From Bacillota bacterium (GTDB lineage Bacteria > Bacillota > Clostridia > Christensenellales > SZUA-584), in assembly GCA_023441905.1 (NCBI GenBank), contig JAEZNC010000168.1, forward strand, positions 1-13,216: DNA of 13,216 nucleotides. Reading direction: 5' to 3'. Position numbers and translations under genes: made by a program. Below the pieces are notes generated by a model. That model saw nothing but the letters and a program-made list of their open reading frames with translations. It had not been told where the DNA came from and did no database searches. The stretch's first letter is position 1. Each line of letters begins with the position of its first letter. Shown here piece after piece: positions 12,837-13,216 of the stretch.

Positions 12837-13216
12837 ATGCAAGGGATGACCATCAGCGAGGTTTCAAAAAGATACCGCGTTTCCACACGCATGCTGCGCT
12901 ATTACGAGCAGTTCGGATTGATCGAGAGCTACCGCCGCGAGAACTATGCTTACCGTATGTACGACGAAGCGACGCTTTTGCGCCTCCGGCAGATCGTGAT
13001 ACTGCGCAAGCTGAGGATACCGCTCAAACAGATCAGGGTGATACTGCAAAGCCCGGAGGCTGTGACGGCGGTGGAGGTTTTCCGGCGGAATCTGGCTGAA
13101 ATCGATGAACAGATCACCGCATTGACCACAATCAAAAGCATACTGAGCCGCTTTCTCGAGGAGCTGAACAAAACGGCACAGGTGTCTGTTCACAAGCTGC
13201 TGACATCCGACGACGC
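12837..13216 (+). CDS. MerR family transcriptional regulator (3' truncated)
   Basis: The first 126 codons of a MerR-type regulator; the gene runs off the window. The winged helix-turn-helix is at residues 4-70: MTISEVSKRYRVSTRMLRYY (4-23), then YEQFGLI and the wing with YRMYDEATLLRLRQI (39-53). A dimerisation coiled coil follows (about 76-112). The effector domain lies mostly outside, so the signal is unknown; no Cys is present in the visible part, which argues against a simple metal sensor so far. ATG 12837 has AAGGAG (12824-12829) 7 nt upstream. The promoter architecture before it fits autoregulation. Confidence 0.93.
   Translation, partial: MQGMTISEVSKRYRVSTRMLRYYEQFGLIESYRRENYAYRMYDEATLLRLRQIVILRKLRIPLKQIRVILQSPEAVTAVEVFRRNLAEIDEQITALTTIKSILSRFLEELNKTAQVSVHKLLTSDD

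Noticed and set aside
1..13216. CRISPR arrays, tRNA or rRNA genes, insertion sequences, prophage or toxin-antitoxin pairs
   Set aside because: I looked for regularly spaced repeats, cloverleaf-like segments, transposase or integrase motifs and paired small ORFs, and found none that I can support.

Overview
The window looks like a chromosomal stretch of a low-to-mid GC Bacillota, probably a class Clostridia anaerobe. This is an inference from consensus sigma-A promoters, strong AGGAGG ribosome binding sites, a CtsR-type operator, a sigma-28-type promoter and an Lrp/aminotransferase pair typical of that group. All convincing genes are on the + strand. I see no transposase, phage gene, tRNA, rRNA or CRISPR array. 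The genus cannot be fixed from the sequence.

Layout. 1-224: the tail of a zinc-ribbon protein with three CxxC pairs, closed by a strong terminator. 442-2108: a two-gene unit of an Lrp/AsnC regulator and a class I/II PLP aminotransferase, joined by a GTGA overlap. 2446-2829: a small heat-shock protein of the Hsp20 family, with a CtsR-like operator over its -35 box and its own terminator. 2830-3287: a long non-coding gap dense in inverted repeats. 3288-3932: an AzoR-like NAD(P)H:FMN oxidoreductase. 4048-5067: a protein of unknown role with three Asp-rich calcium-loop motifs, behind a sigma-28-like promoter. 5201-6550: radA, followed closely by a membrane protein of the DUF6512 type (6578-7126).

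7127-10864: after a repeat-rich gap comes a three-gene tripartite-style ABC efflux operon: a membrane-anchored adaptor with an internally duplicated core, a MacB/LolD-like ATPase and a MacB/FtsX-type permease. The genes are spaced by 10 nt and then an ATGA overlap. 10875-11013 is a MITE-like imperfect palindrome. 11142-12534: a TetR regulator and an SDR oxidoreductase, 1 nt apart, driven by a perfect-consensus promoter carrying two near-identical TetR-type operators. 12837-end: a MerR regulator cut by the window edge, with a 19-bp-spacer promoter that has a dyad in its centre.

Most of the interest lies in regulation. Four promoters carry recognisable family-specific control sites (CtsR, sigma-28, TetR, MerR). 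Three gaps (2871-3220, 7130-7245, 10875-11013) hold structured or repeat-like DNA that coding does not explain. The genes belong to known families apart from the calcium-loop protein and the DUF6512 protein. I did not find a clear new multi-gene system. The best candidates for something undescribed are the folded intergenic region at 3036-3146 and the calcium-loop protein under its sigma-28-like promoter.
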